Below, piece by piece: positions 1 through 5,544 of a DNA stretch of 6,545 nucleotides. Source of the DNA: Actinomycetes bacterium (GTDB lineage: Bacteria; Actinomycetota; Acidimicrobiia; Acidimicrobiales; Ilumatobacteraceae); NCBI GenBank assembly GCA_023417265.1, contig JAEZFY010000184.1, positions 1 through 6,545 on the forward strand, written 5' to 3'. Each line of letters opens with the position of its first letter. The stretch's first letter is position 1. The notes under the pieces are model-generated. The model was not told the DNA's origin and did not search any database. It saw only the letters and a list, made by a program, of their open reading frames with translations. A program made the position numbers and the translations under genes.

Positions 1-2
1 CC

Positions 3-278
3 CTGAAGATCCCCGCCGGGTCGGCGGCCGCCGAGGGGGCGGTGCCGGCCGGCAGCACGCCGCCCGATGCCGGGTCGACGCCCCCGAGCGCGACCACGAC
101 CGTGGCGAGCGGGGCCGGCTGCGTGCACGTCGTCGTCGCCGGCGACTACCAGGGCAAGGTCGCCAACCGGTACGGCGTCTCGCTCGACGCGCTCGCCGCC
201 GCCAACGCCGACAACCCGGCATGGAACGTATTCCGGCTCGGTGACGAGATCGTGATTCCGCCCGGCGGGAACTGCTGA
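3..278 (+). CDS. LysM-domain protein, 3' fragment (5' end outside window)
   Basis: The reading frame is open to the left edge, so this is the C-terminal part of a longer protein; the internal GTG at 42 is not needed as a start. The first visible residues, LKIPAG, match the closing strand of a LysM domain (compare IKIPP in the next gene). A low-complexity Gly/Ser/Thr/Pro/Ala linker with GSTPP twice follows, then a second LysM-like domain from CVHVVVAGD to IVIPP with the VANRYGVS and L-x-x-AN core. The protein ends GGNC. LysM domains bind N-acetylglucosamine-containing glycans such as peptidoglycan, so a cell-envelope role is inferred. The layout LysM, linker, Cys-LysM-Cys repeats that of the lipoprotein 40 bases downstream on the same strand, suggesting tandem paralogs. 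No catalytic domain is visible, though one could lie upstream. Confidence 0.85.
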   Translation: MKIPAGSAAAEGAVPAGSTPPDAGSTPPSATTTVASGAGCVHVVVAGDYQGKVANRYGVSLDALAAANADNPAWNVFRLGDEIVIPPGGNC

Positions 279-305
279 TGCCCAGCGACCGGCGCACCGC
301 GCATC

Positions 306-311
306 TAACCT
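306..311 (+). promoter_or_regulatory. Putative -10 box (TAACCT) for a leaderless LysM lipoprotein transcript
   Basis: TAACCT lies 7 bases before the ATG at 319, the distance expected if transcription begins at or next to the start codon. No Shine-Dalgarno-like purine run is seen between 279 and 318, which agrees with leaderless translation, common in actinobacteria. No convincing -35 element is visible. A very similar TAGCCT box sits just before the GGDEF gene start. This is inferred from sequence only. Confidence 0.42.
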
Positions 312-318
312 GGCCGGC

Positions 319-933
319 ATGAGTTCGTACCGCCGGGCATCGGTCGCGTCCCTGGTCGGGGTGTGCGTGCTCGCGCTCGGCGCCTGCGGCGACAACAGCA
401 CGGCGGCCGGCAACACCCCCACCCGGGTGCGCGAGACCAGCTACGTGATGGTCGAGCCGGTGGCCACCACCACCACGGTGCCGGCTTCTGCCACCACGGT
501 GCCGCCCGGCGGCGCGGTCGACCCGAACGAGCAGATCTACGTCATCCAGGCCGGCGACAGCATCTCCAAGATCGCCTCGAACCACGGCATCAGCATGGAC
601 GTGCTCGTGCAGTACAACCAGTGGGCCGACGGCATCAACCACGTGCTGATCCCCGGTGCTGAAATCAAGATCCCACCGAACGCCCGCGTGCCTGGCACCG
701 GCACCACCCCGCCCGCCGGCGGCGGCGGCGGCGCCGCGGTGCCACCCGCCACCGAACCGCTCGGCGAGCCGTGCACGCACACGATCGAGGCCGGCGACAA
801 CCCCACGCGTGTCGCCAACAAGTACGGCATCTCGGTGACCGTGCTGCAGCAGGCGAACGCCGGCAACTCGGCCTACAACTCGTTCCCGATCGGGGGCACG
901 CTGAACATCCCCGCCAACGCCGAGGGCTGCTAG
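319..933 (+). CDS. Secreted lipoprotein with two LysM domains
   Basis: This 204-residue protein starts with a lipoprotein signal peptide: basic YRR at 4-6, a hydrophobic core at about 9-20 and lipobox LGAC at 20-23, so Cys23 is the likely lipidated residue. A Thr/Val/Pro/Ala-rich spacer (about 45-68) leads to LysM 1 (about 73-119, IYVIQAGDSISKIASNHGIS to IKIPP). A Gly/Pro linker with five glycines (134-138) follows, then LysM 2 (about 152-198). LysM 2 is framed by Cys152 and the C-terminal Cys204. LysM modules bind peptidoglycan or related glycans; with no enzyme domain seen, a wall-anchoring or scaffold role at the outer face of the membrane is inferred. The ATG is supported by the signal peptide directly after it and by a TAACCT box 7 bases upstream. 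It is probably a paralog of the gene before it. Its stop overlaps the opposing VOC gene stop. Confidence 0.9.
   Translation: MSSYRRASVASLVGVCVLALGACGDNSTAAGNTPTRVRETSYVMVEPVATTTTVPASATTVPPGGAVDPNEQIYVIQAGDSISKIASNHGISMDVLVQYNQWADGINHVLIPGAEIKIPPNARVPGTGTTPPAGGGGGAAVPPATEPLGEPCTHTIEAGDNPTRVANKYGISVTVLQQANAGNSAYNSFPIGGTLNIPANAEGC
718..732 (+). repeat. Five-unit GGC trinucleotide repeat inside the LysM linker
   Basis: Five consecutive GGC codons encode Gly134-Gly138 of the lipoprotein linker between the two LysM domains. Gain or loss of one unit by slippage would keep the frame and only change linker length. Confidence 0.7.
930..933. other. Shared CTAG: overlapping stop codons of convergent genes
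   Basis: The lipoprotein stop TAG (931-933, forward) and the VOC stop TAG (930-932, reverse) share the palindrome CTAG. The two genes overlap by four bases tail to tail, leaving no space for an intergenic terminator. Confidence 0.9.
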
Positions 934-1301
934 CCGGGCGAGTGGCAGACCGCCTCGACGTTGTTGCCGTCGGGGTCGCGCACGAACGCACCGAAGTAGT
1001 GCTCGTGGTACTCAGGCCACACGCGCGGCGCGTGGAGGACCTCCGCCCCGGCGCCGGTGGCGGCGTCGAAGAACGCCTGCACGGCGGCCCGGTCGGCGGC
1101 CTTGAAGGCGATGTGTGACTCGCGGAACCCGTCGCCCGACTCGAGCTCGCTGACCCAGAACACCGGCTCGCTCGGCGGCCCGTAGCCGATCGCCTCGTCA
1201 AAGCTCATCACCCGGGCGTACCCGAGCGGTTCGAGCACGGCGTCGTAGAAGGCCGCGCTGGCGGCCAGGTCGGAGCATTGGAATCCCACGTGATCGAGCA
1301 T
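930..1301 (-). CDS. VOC-fold protein (glyoxalase/bleomycin-resistance/dioxygenase superfamily)
   Basis: The 123-residue protein has the length and pattern of a single VOC domain made of two beta-alpha-beta-beta-beta units. Residues 1-51 start MLDHVGFQCSDLAASAAFYD and residues 61-119 end in AFVRDPDGNNVEAVCH, a signature common in this superfamily. His4, His63 and Glu116 sit where VOC metal ligands usually lie, so a divalent metal site is plausible. His99 and His101 in the loop before the last strands may add to the active site. Known family activities include lactoylglutathione lyase, extradiol dioxygenase, fosfomycin or bleomycin resistance and epimerase; none can be chosen here. The ATG at 1301 places the first beta strand at the N terminus as usual. 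No clear ribosome site precedes it. The gene is divergent from the GGDEF gene (74 bases apart) and convergent with the LysM lipoprotein gene. Confidence 0.88.
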   Translation of the reverse strand: MLDHVGFQCSDLAASAAFYDAVLEPLGYARVMSFDEAIGYGPPSEPVFWVSELESGDGFRESHIAFKAADRAAVQAFFDAATGAGAEVLHAPRVWPEYHEHYFGAFVRDPDGNNVEAVCHSPG

Positions 1302-1363
1302 CGCGCCAGCGTTTCACCGTCCCCGGTCAGTTCGCGTCCTGATTGGCGACGGTGGCGCGTCGC

Positions 1364-1369
1364 TAGCCT
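1364..1369 (+). promoter_or_regulatory. Putative -10 box (TAGCCT) for the GGDEF gene
   Basis: TAGCCT in the 74-base divergent gap lies 6 bases before TTG 1376 and 9 before GTG 1379, closely matching the TAACCT placement before the LysM lipoprotein. No Shine-Dalgarno-like sequence separates it from the start, so leaderless transcription is inferred. A -35 element is not convincing, and no matching box was seen for the VOC gene on the other strand. Confidence 0.42.
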
Positions 1370-1378
1370 GATCGCTTG

Positions 1379-2947
1379 GTGGCGGCCGACGACGAGAACT
1401 CCGACTGCGACGCGCACGATCGCCGGCTGGTCGCCGCCGCTCGCGACGCGCTCGACGGCGGCCGGCCCGCCGAGGCACTCGAACTGCTCGACCAGCTCGG
1501 CGCGCCGCAGCTCGATCATCGCCGCTTGCGGGCCGGCGCGCTCGACCGCCTCGGGCGTCTCCGCGAGGCGCTCGAGGAGTGCGAGAGCCTGATGGCCGCG
1601 TCCGGCGCGGTCGGTGACGACCTGCTGCTGCTCGAGGTCACCGTCACGGCGGCCGGTCTCGCCCAGCGTCTCGGCGATCGGGTGCAGGCCCTCAACCATG
1701 TCCGTCTGGCGCTCGAGTTGATCGTCCAGCGCGGCGACTCGCTCGAGGGCATGCACCGCGTCTACAACAACCTCGGGTTCGCCCTGTTGAGCATGGGTGC
1801 GATCCGACTCGCCGCCGAGCAGTTCCGGCGGGCGCTGCGCGCGATCCACGCCGTCGACGATCCGTTCAACCGGGTCACGATCGAACTGAATCTGGCGTCG
1901 GCCGAGTCGCGCCTCGCGGCGTCGGTGGACGCCGACGACAAGGAACGCCCGGTCCGCTTTCAGGCGGCGATCGACCTGGTGCTGCCGCATTTCACCTCGG
2001 GCAGTCCGCGGCGACGCCTCGAGGCGGCGACATTGCTCGCCGATGCGCTCGTCGGGGTGGGCCGCGTGCCCGAGGCGGTCGACGTGCTGGCCGAGGTGCA
2101 CGGCGACATCGACGAGGTCAGCGATCCCCGCGTGCTCGCCGAGCACGCCCTGGTCGAGGCACGCGTGGCGCGTCTCACCGACCGCACCGAAGCCGCCGAG
2201 CGGGCTGCTGACCGTGCGGTCGGCGCGGCTGCCCGGGCCCGCGACAACGGGCTGTTGGCGGCCGCCTTCCACGAACGCTCGCTGGCCCGCAACGCACTCG
2301 GCATGCTCGCCGAGGCGTACGACGATCTACACACCGCCTACACCGCTGCTCGCGAGCGACGGGCCGGGCTCGGCGAGGCGCTGCTGCGCCAACTCGAACA
2401 GCAGGCGGTGCTCTCGGCGGCGCACCGCGACGTCGAGCAGCGCGCCCGCTCGATGGCGACCACGATCGACCGTCTCCGCACCGCCGTCGCGACCGACCAC
2501 CTCACGGGCCTGCCCAACCGGCGCGCGCTCGACGAGTTTCGCGCTGGGGCGACAGTGCCGGTTGCCGTGGTGATGTTCGACCTCGACCACTTCAAGTCCG
2601 TCAACGACACCTACGGGCATCTCGTCGGCGACATCGTGCTGCAGCGCATCGCCCGGATCCTCGACGCCGCGGCGGGCGACTTCGCCACGGTCTACCGGTG
2701 GGGCGGCGAAGAGTTCCTGCTGGTGTGCCCGGGCGCCGACACCGACGCCGCGCTGGGCATGGCCGAGCGCGCCCGACAGAACACCACCGACGTCGACTGG
2801 AGTGCGGTCGCCCCCGACCTGCGGGTGACGTTGTCGGCGGGCGCGGCCGACGGCACATCAGGCGAGCTCGACGAGCTGGTCGAGCGCGCCGACCTCGCGC
2901 TGTACCGCGCCAAGCAGGCCGGGCGCGACCGCGTCGAGGTCGGCTGA
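1379..2947 (+). CDS. TPR-GGDEF protein, predicted cytoplasmic diguanylate cyclase
   Basis: With the GTG start the protein has 522 residues. A TTG one codon upstream (1376) is the alternative; both fit a leaderless transcript from the TAGCCT box at 1364. Residues about 1-320 are Ala/Leu/Arg-rich paired helices of TPR type, clearest from YNNLGFALLSMGAIRLAAEQ at about 129-148. A charged helical stretch (about 322-372) follows, resembling the signalling helix that often precedes GGDEF domains. The GGDEF domain begins at DHLTGLPNRR (373-382). Metal and GTP residues are present in FDLDHFKSVND (400-410), and the active-site loop is GGEEF (442-446). Such domains join two GTP into cyclic di-GMP. The inhibitory RxxD I-site is absent: its positions hold Gly433 and Ala436. 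No signal peptide or membrane segment is seen, so the TPR region probably senses a cytoplasmic partner. Activity is inferred, not shown. Confidence 0.9.
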   Translation: MAADDENSDCDAHDRRLVAAARDALDGGRPAEALELLDQLGAPQLDHRRLRAGALDRLGRLREALEECESLMAASGAVGDDLLLLEVTVTAAGLAQRLGDRVQALNHVRLALELIVQRGDSLEGMHRVYNNLGFALLSMGAIRLAAEQFRRALRAIHAVDDPFNRVTIELNLASAESRLAASVDADDKERPVRFQAAIDLVLPHFTSGSPRRRLEAATLLADALVGVGRVPEAVDVLAEVHGDIDEVSDPRVLAEHALVEARVARLTDRTEAAERAADRAVGAAARARDNGLLAAAFHERSLARNALGMLAEAYDDLHTAYTAARERRAGLGEALLRQLEQQAVLSAAHRDVEQRARSMATTIDRLRTAVATDHLTGLPNRRALDEFRAGATVPVAVVMFDLDHFKSVNDTYGHLVGDIVLQRIARILDAAAGDFATVYRWGGEEFLLVCPGADTDAALGMAERARQNTTDVDWSAVAPDLRVTLSAGAADGTSGELDELVERADLALYRAKQAGRDRVEVG

Positions 2948-2961
2948 ACCGGGTCAGCCGA
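2940..2961. terminator. Perfect 8-bp inverted repeat spanning two converging stop codons
   Basis: TCGGCTGA (2940-2947) and TCAGCCGA (2954-2961) pair perfectly around the 6-base loop ACCGGG. The left arm contains the TGA stop of the GGDEF gene and the right arm that of the PlsC-like gene on the other strand. RNA from either strand could form the hairpin, so it may act as a bidirectional terminator or 3' end protector. No T-tract follows on either side, so a standard intrinsic terminator is not assured. Confidence 0.5.
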
Positions 2962-3949
2962 GGTCGGGCCAGCGCCGCTTCTGGCGCCTGCGCAGACCGG
3001 CCGCGCCGAGCTTGCGGTGTTCGCCGAGCTCCCACTGGCGCCGCCAGCCGTTGTACTCAGGGCCGGTGAGCGCGGGGCTCGTCCGGCGCGCCGCGCGGCG
3101 GGTGGCGGTCCAGTAGTCGGTGAGCGCCTCGTCGCCGAGCCGGGTGACGGCGGCCTCGATGCGGGCGTTGAAGCGCCGCGTGTTCTCGTCCTCGCGGGGC
3201 CACAGCGGGGCGCCGAACACGACCTTGGTCTTGCCCGGCTTGGGACGCTTGGCGCCCTTGCCGTAGATCGCCCCGGTGCCGTCGATGAACACCGGCACGA
3301 TCGGGGCGCCCGTGCGCGCCGACAGGTATGCCGGGCCACCCTTGAACGTCTGCCCCCACCCGTCGGGCGAGCGGCCACCTTCGGGGTAGATCACGATCGA
3401 GTGCCCGTCGGCGATCAGGTCGCGGATCAGGTCGGCCGATTTGCGCCCGGTGACCTCGCGGTCGATCGGGATCGCGTTCAGGGCGAGTGCCGAGAACACG
3501 GCCTTCCACTGCTTGTCGAAGAAGTAGTCGGCGGCGGCGACGACGGCAAGGTCGTGGCGCCAGGCGGCCGGGATCGAGCGCACCATCAGCGCCGTGTCGA
3601 GGTGGCTGTGGTGGTTCGGCGTGAAGATCACGGGCGGGGGCTCGTCGAGCCGGGTGAGGTCGGCGAGCCGGTCGCGTCCGACGACGGTCGGGTTGGCGAG
3701 GCCGCGCACGAGCAACCGCAGTGGACCCTCGGCGATCACCGTACGGGCCACCCGCGCGGCGGGCGTGCGGGCCCAGTCGGTGTCGTAGTTGACGCCCAGC
3801 TTGGACGGCTCGACGGGCACCTCGACGCCGCGCGGCACGGTTGGCGCGCGGTACGGGAACCCGTACGTGCGCAGCGGCTTGGCCGCCTTGCGCACTGCCG
3901 CCTCGCCGGCCCCGGCGGCCTTCGACGCGGCCCGCAGGTAACGGTTCAT
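2954..3949 (-). CDS. PlsC-type 1-acyl-sn-glycerol-3-phosphate acyltransferase family protein
   Basis: The 331-residue protein carries the PlsC/LPLAT motifs in order: NHHSHLD at 112-118 (the catalytic H-x4-D), IPIDRE at 160-165, YPEGGRS at 188-194 (substrate-phosphate binding EGxR type) and APIVPVFIDGT at about 215-225. Family members move an acyl chain onto lysophosphatidic acid or another acceptor at the inner membrane face; this acceptor is unknown. The roughly 80-residue N-terminal extension and the basic tail (RRRQKRR near 320-326) may help membrane association; no clear transmembrane helix is seen. The frame remains open far upstream, but that part lies antisense-free within the preceding gene in another frame and does not look like protein. 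The ATG at 3949 overlaps the LarA-like stop as ATGA, so translational coupling is likely. It is the last gene of the reverse-strand unit. Confidence 0.9.
   Translation of the reverse strand: MNRYLRAASKAAGAGEAAVRKAAKPLRTYGFPYRAPTVPRGVEVPVEPSKLGVNYDTDWARTPAARVARTVIAEGPLRLLVRGLANPTVVGRDRLADLTRLDEPPPVIFTPNHHSHLDTALMVRSIPAAWRHDLAVVAAADYFFDKQWKAVFSALALNAIPIDREVTGRKSADLIRDLIADGHSIVIYPEGGRSPDGWGQTFKGGPAYLSARTGAPIVPVFIDGTGAIYGKGAKRPKPGKTKVVFGAPLWPREDENTRRFNARIEAAVTRLGDEALTDYWTATRRAARRTSPALTGPEYNGWRRQWELGEHRKLGAAGLRRRQKRRWPDLG
3946..3949 (-). other. ATGA stop/start overlap (translational coupling)
   Basis: On the reverse strand, the ATG of the PlsC-like gene (3949-3947) and the TGA of the LarA-like gene (3948-3946) overlap as ATGA. 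Upstream purines are sparse (GGTGG about 13 bases before the ATG), so reinitiation by ribosomes finishing the LarA-like gene is the likely way the acyltransferase is translated. Confidence 0.85.
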
Positions 3950-5535
3950 TGGACGTCGGCCACCAGCACGCCGGGCACATGGAGGTGCGAGATGGTGGGG
4001 GAGCGGCCGACCACGTCGGAGGCGATCTCGAAGGCGTCGTCCATGGTGGACGCCGGCGTGAAACCGAGCCGGCGCACCGTCGACGGGTCGCCCCCGACGA
4101 TGATGACCTTGCCCGCCCACTGCTGGCCGTGGGCGCCCCAGTACCACGCGTAGAACGGGTGCACGCCGTGGTAGGCGTTGCCGGTGCGGTACAGGTGGCG
4201 GTACCACTCGTCCTCGGCGTACTTGCGCTCCCACTTCTCGCCCATCACGACCGGGTCGGTGGTGTCGGTAAGCACCTCGTCGAAGAAGTCGATGTAGCTC
4301 GGGTGGTGCACCGGGTTGAACTCGCGGTACGTCGGGTGGGTCATGATCACGACCCCGCCCTCGCGCACGAGCGGCTTGTTGCGGTACATGTTGAACAGGT
4401 AGCCGAGGCCCATGCACATCACGAGGATCGGGTTCATGATCCCCTCCGGGTTGTACGGCGAGATGAACGGGATGCCGAGCGTCAAGATGTCGGTCTGCCC
4501 CTCGACCGGCACGAGGTGTTGGGCGTACACCCGCTCGAGCGTCTTCTCGTGCACCGACGGCGTGAACCCGGCATGCACGCCGGTCATCTCGTAGGGCGCC
4601 TCGATCGAGTGGAAGATCTTGCGCTTGGCCCGGTTGGGCAGCCGGTTGAGCGACTTCTCGGTGGCGAGGTACATCGCCCGGTCCTTCACCGTCCACTCCC
4701 ACTCGCGCTTGGCGAGGAAGCCGAACGAGTCGGGGAACGCCGAGTTGTTGATCGTCGTCTCGATCTGGAAGATCTTCGGGCCGTGGTCGCGGACGATCTT
4801 GCCCATCCGCCAGATCGACTTGTGCAGCGCCGAATGCTCACGGTGCCCCATCAACGAGCGGGTCGTCTGGAGGGTGTGCCCGTTGTGGTGGTGGCTCAGG
4901 CAGCGGTACGAGGCGAGCCCGGTGGTGATCGACTTCCAGCCACCATCCATCGCGACCTGGTTGACGTTGGCGTAGACGATCAGGTCCGACTCGGCGGCGC
5001 GCTTGTTGATCTCGACGATCTCGCCCTCGTCGGTGGTGCCGAGCACGGCCAGGTTGTCGGGGTCCTCGGCGTCGTGCTGATACAGCAGCCCGCGCGGGTG
5101 GAAGGCGTCGAAGATCCGGTCGCCGAGCACGTGGCGCAGCTCGTAGTCGTGCATCCGCCGGTGCAGGCCGAGCGCGGCGATGATGTGGATGTCGTCGACG
5201 CCTGCATCAGCAGCAAGGTCGAGCACGGCTTCGATCACGCGCTGGCGGTTGTCGGGCGTGCGCATCTTCGGCAGCGACAAGCTGGCGTCGTCGAACACGA
5301 TCGTCAGCTTCATGTTCGGCGTCAGCAGCGCCGGGAGCGGCTCCATGTCGAGTGGGTTGAGCAGGGCGTTGCGGATCGCTCCGTCGACGTCGTCGATGCC
5401 GGGCAGCGACTCGGGCGGGTAGATCACGCGGGTGCGGTCGGCGGGCAGCTTCTCGAGGCTGAAGCCCTCGCCGCGCCAGAACAAGATCGGGGGCGTCGAG
5501 CGGTCGACGTCGAGGACGAATCCGGGGCGTGGCAT
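3946..5535 (-). CDS. LarA-superfamily (DUF2088) protein, nickel-pincer racemase/epimerase-like
   Basis: The 529-residue protein resembles lactate racemase LarA, which inverts 2-hydroxyacids by hydride transfer using a nickel-pincer nucleotide. Residues about 75-215 match the N-terminal LarA domain: FDD at 81-83, MRTP at 91-94, ALGLHRR at 121-127, GGWKS at 198-202 and HHH at 215-217. The C-terminal LarA pattern is also clear (GGVVIMTHP at 393-401, GKVIIVGGDPSTVRRLGFTP at 475-494). Compared from memory with Lactobacillus plantarum LarA, Arg92, His125, Lys201 and His217 all sit 17 residues after Arg75, His108, Lys184 and His200, but the His174 position is Val191. It is about 100 residues longer than LarA. 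Similar proteins are, to my recollection, widespread in actinobacteria without a proven substrate. The ATG lies 9 bases after the dehydrogenase stop, with purine-rich GAGAGAAG about 13 bases upstream. Racemase, epimerase or another redox isomerase activity is possible. Confidence 0.85.
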   Translation of the reverse strand: MPRPGFVLDVDRSTPPILFWRGEGFSLEKLPADRTRVIYPPESLPGIDDVDGAIRNALLNPLDMEPLPALLTPNMKLTIVFDDASLSLPKMRTPDNRQRVIEAVLDLAADAGVDDIHIIAALGLHRRMHDYELRHVLGDRIFDAFHPRGLLYQHDAEDPDNLAVLGTTDEGEIVEINKRAAESDLIVYANVNQVAMDGGWKSITTGLASYRCLSHHHNGHTLQTTRSLMGHREHSALHKSIWRMGKIVRDHGPKIFQIETTINNSAFPDSFGFLAKREWEWTVKDRAMYLATEKSLNRLPNRAKRKIFHSIEAPYEMTGVHAGFTPSVHEKTLERVYAQHLVPVEGQTDILTLGIPFISPYNPEGIMNPILVMCMGLGYLFNMYRNKPLVREGGVVIMTHPTYREFNPVHHPSYIDFFDEVLTDTTDPVVMGEKWERKYAEDEWYRHLYRTGNAYHGVHPFYAWYWGAHGQQWAGKVIIVGGDPSTVRRLGFTPASTMDDAFEIASDVVGRSPTISHLHVPGVLVADVQ

Positions 5536-5544
5536 GTTGTCTCG

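Noticed and set aside
925..935. Short hairpin GGCT/AGCC at the lipoprotein-VOC stop overlap as a terminator
   Set aside because: The stem is only 4 bp with a 3-base loop and no T-tract; such matches are expected by chance at this base composition.
665..1201. Reverse open frame of 178 residues across the lipoprotein and VOC genes
   Set aside because: Arg/Ser/Thr/Pro-rich shadow of the VOC gene in another frame and antisense to the LysM protein.
1302..1363. Promoter or operator for the VOC gene in the divergent gap
   Set aside because: On the reverse strand I found no TAnnnT box at leaderless distance, no clear -35/-10 pair and no inverted repeat strong enough to name.
1208..2272. Long reverse-strand open frame of 354 residues opposite the GGDEF gene and overlapping the VOC gene
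   Set aside because: Its composition is rich in Arg, Ala, Gly and His with no recognisable domain, and it lies antisense to a clear TPR-GGDEF protein. In GC-rich DNA stops are rare in such frames.
3017..4153. Forward open frame of 378 residues opposite the PlsC-like gene
   Set aside because: Low-complexity Val/Gly/Arg/Asp composition without motifs; the reverse strand carries all acyltransferase motifs in order.
3950..4702. Upstream in-frame extension of the PlsC-like gene to a start at 4702
   Set aside because: The extension overlaps the LarA-like gene in another frame of the same strand and reads as Arg/Pro/Gly-rich nonsense. Family-like sequence begins only at the ATG at 3949, which also forms the ATGA overlap.
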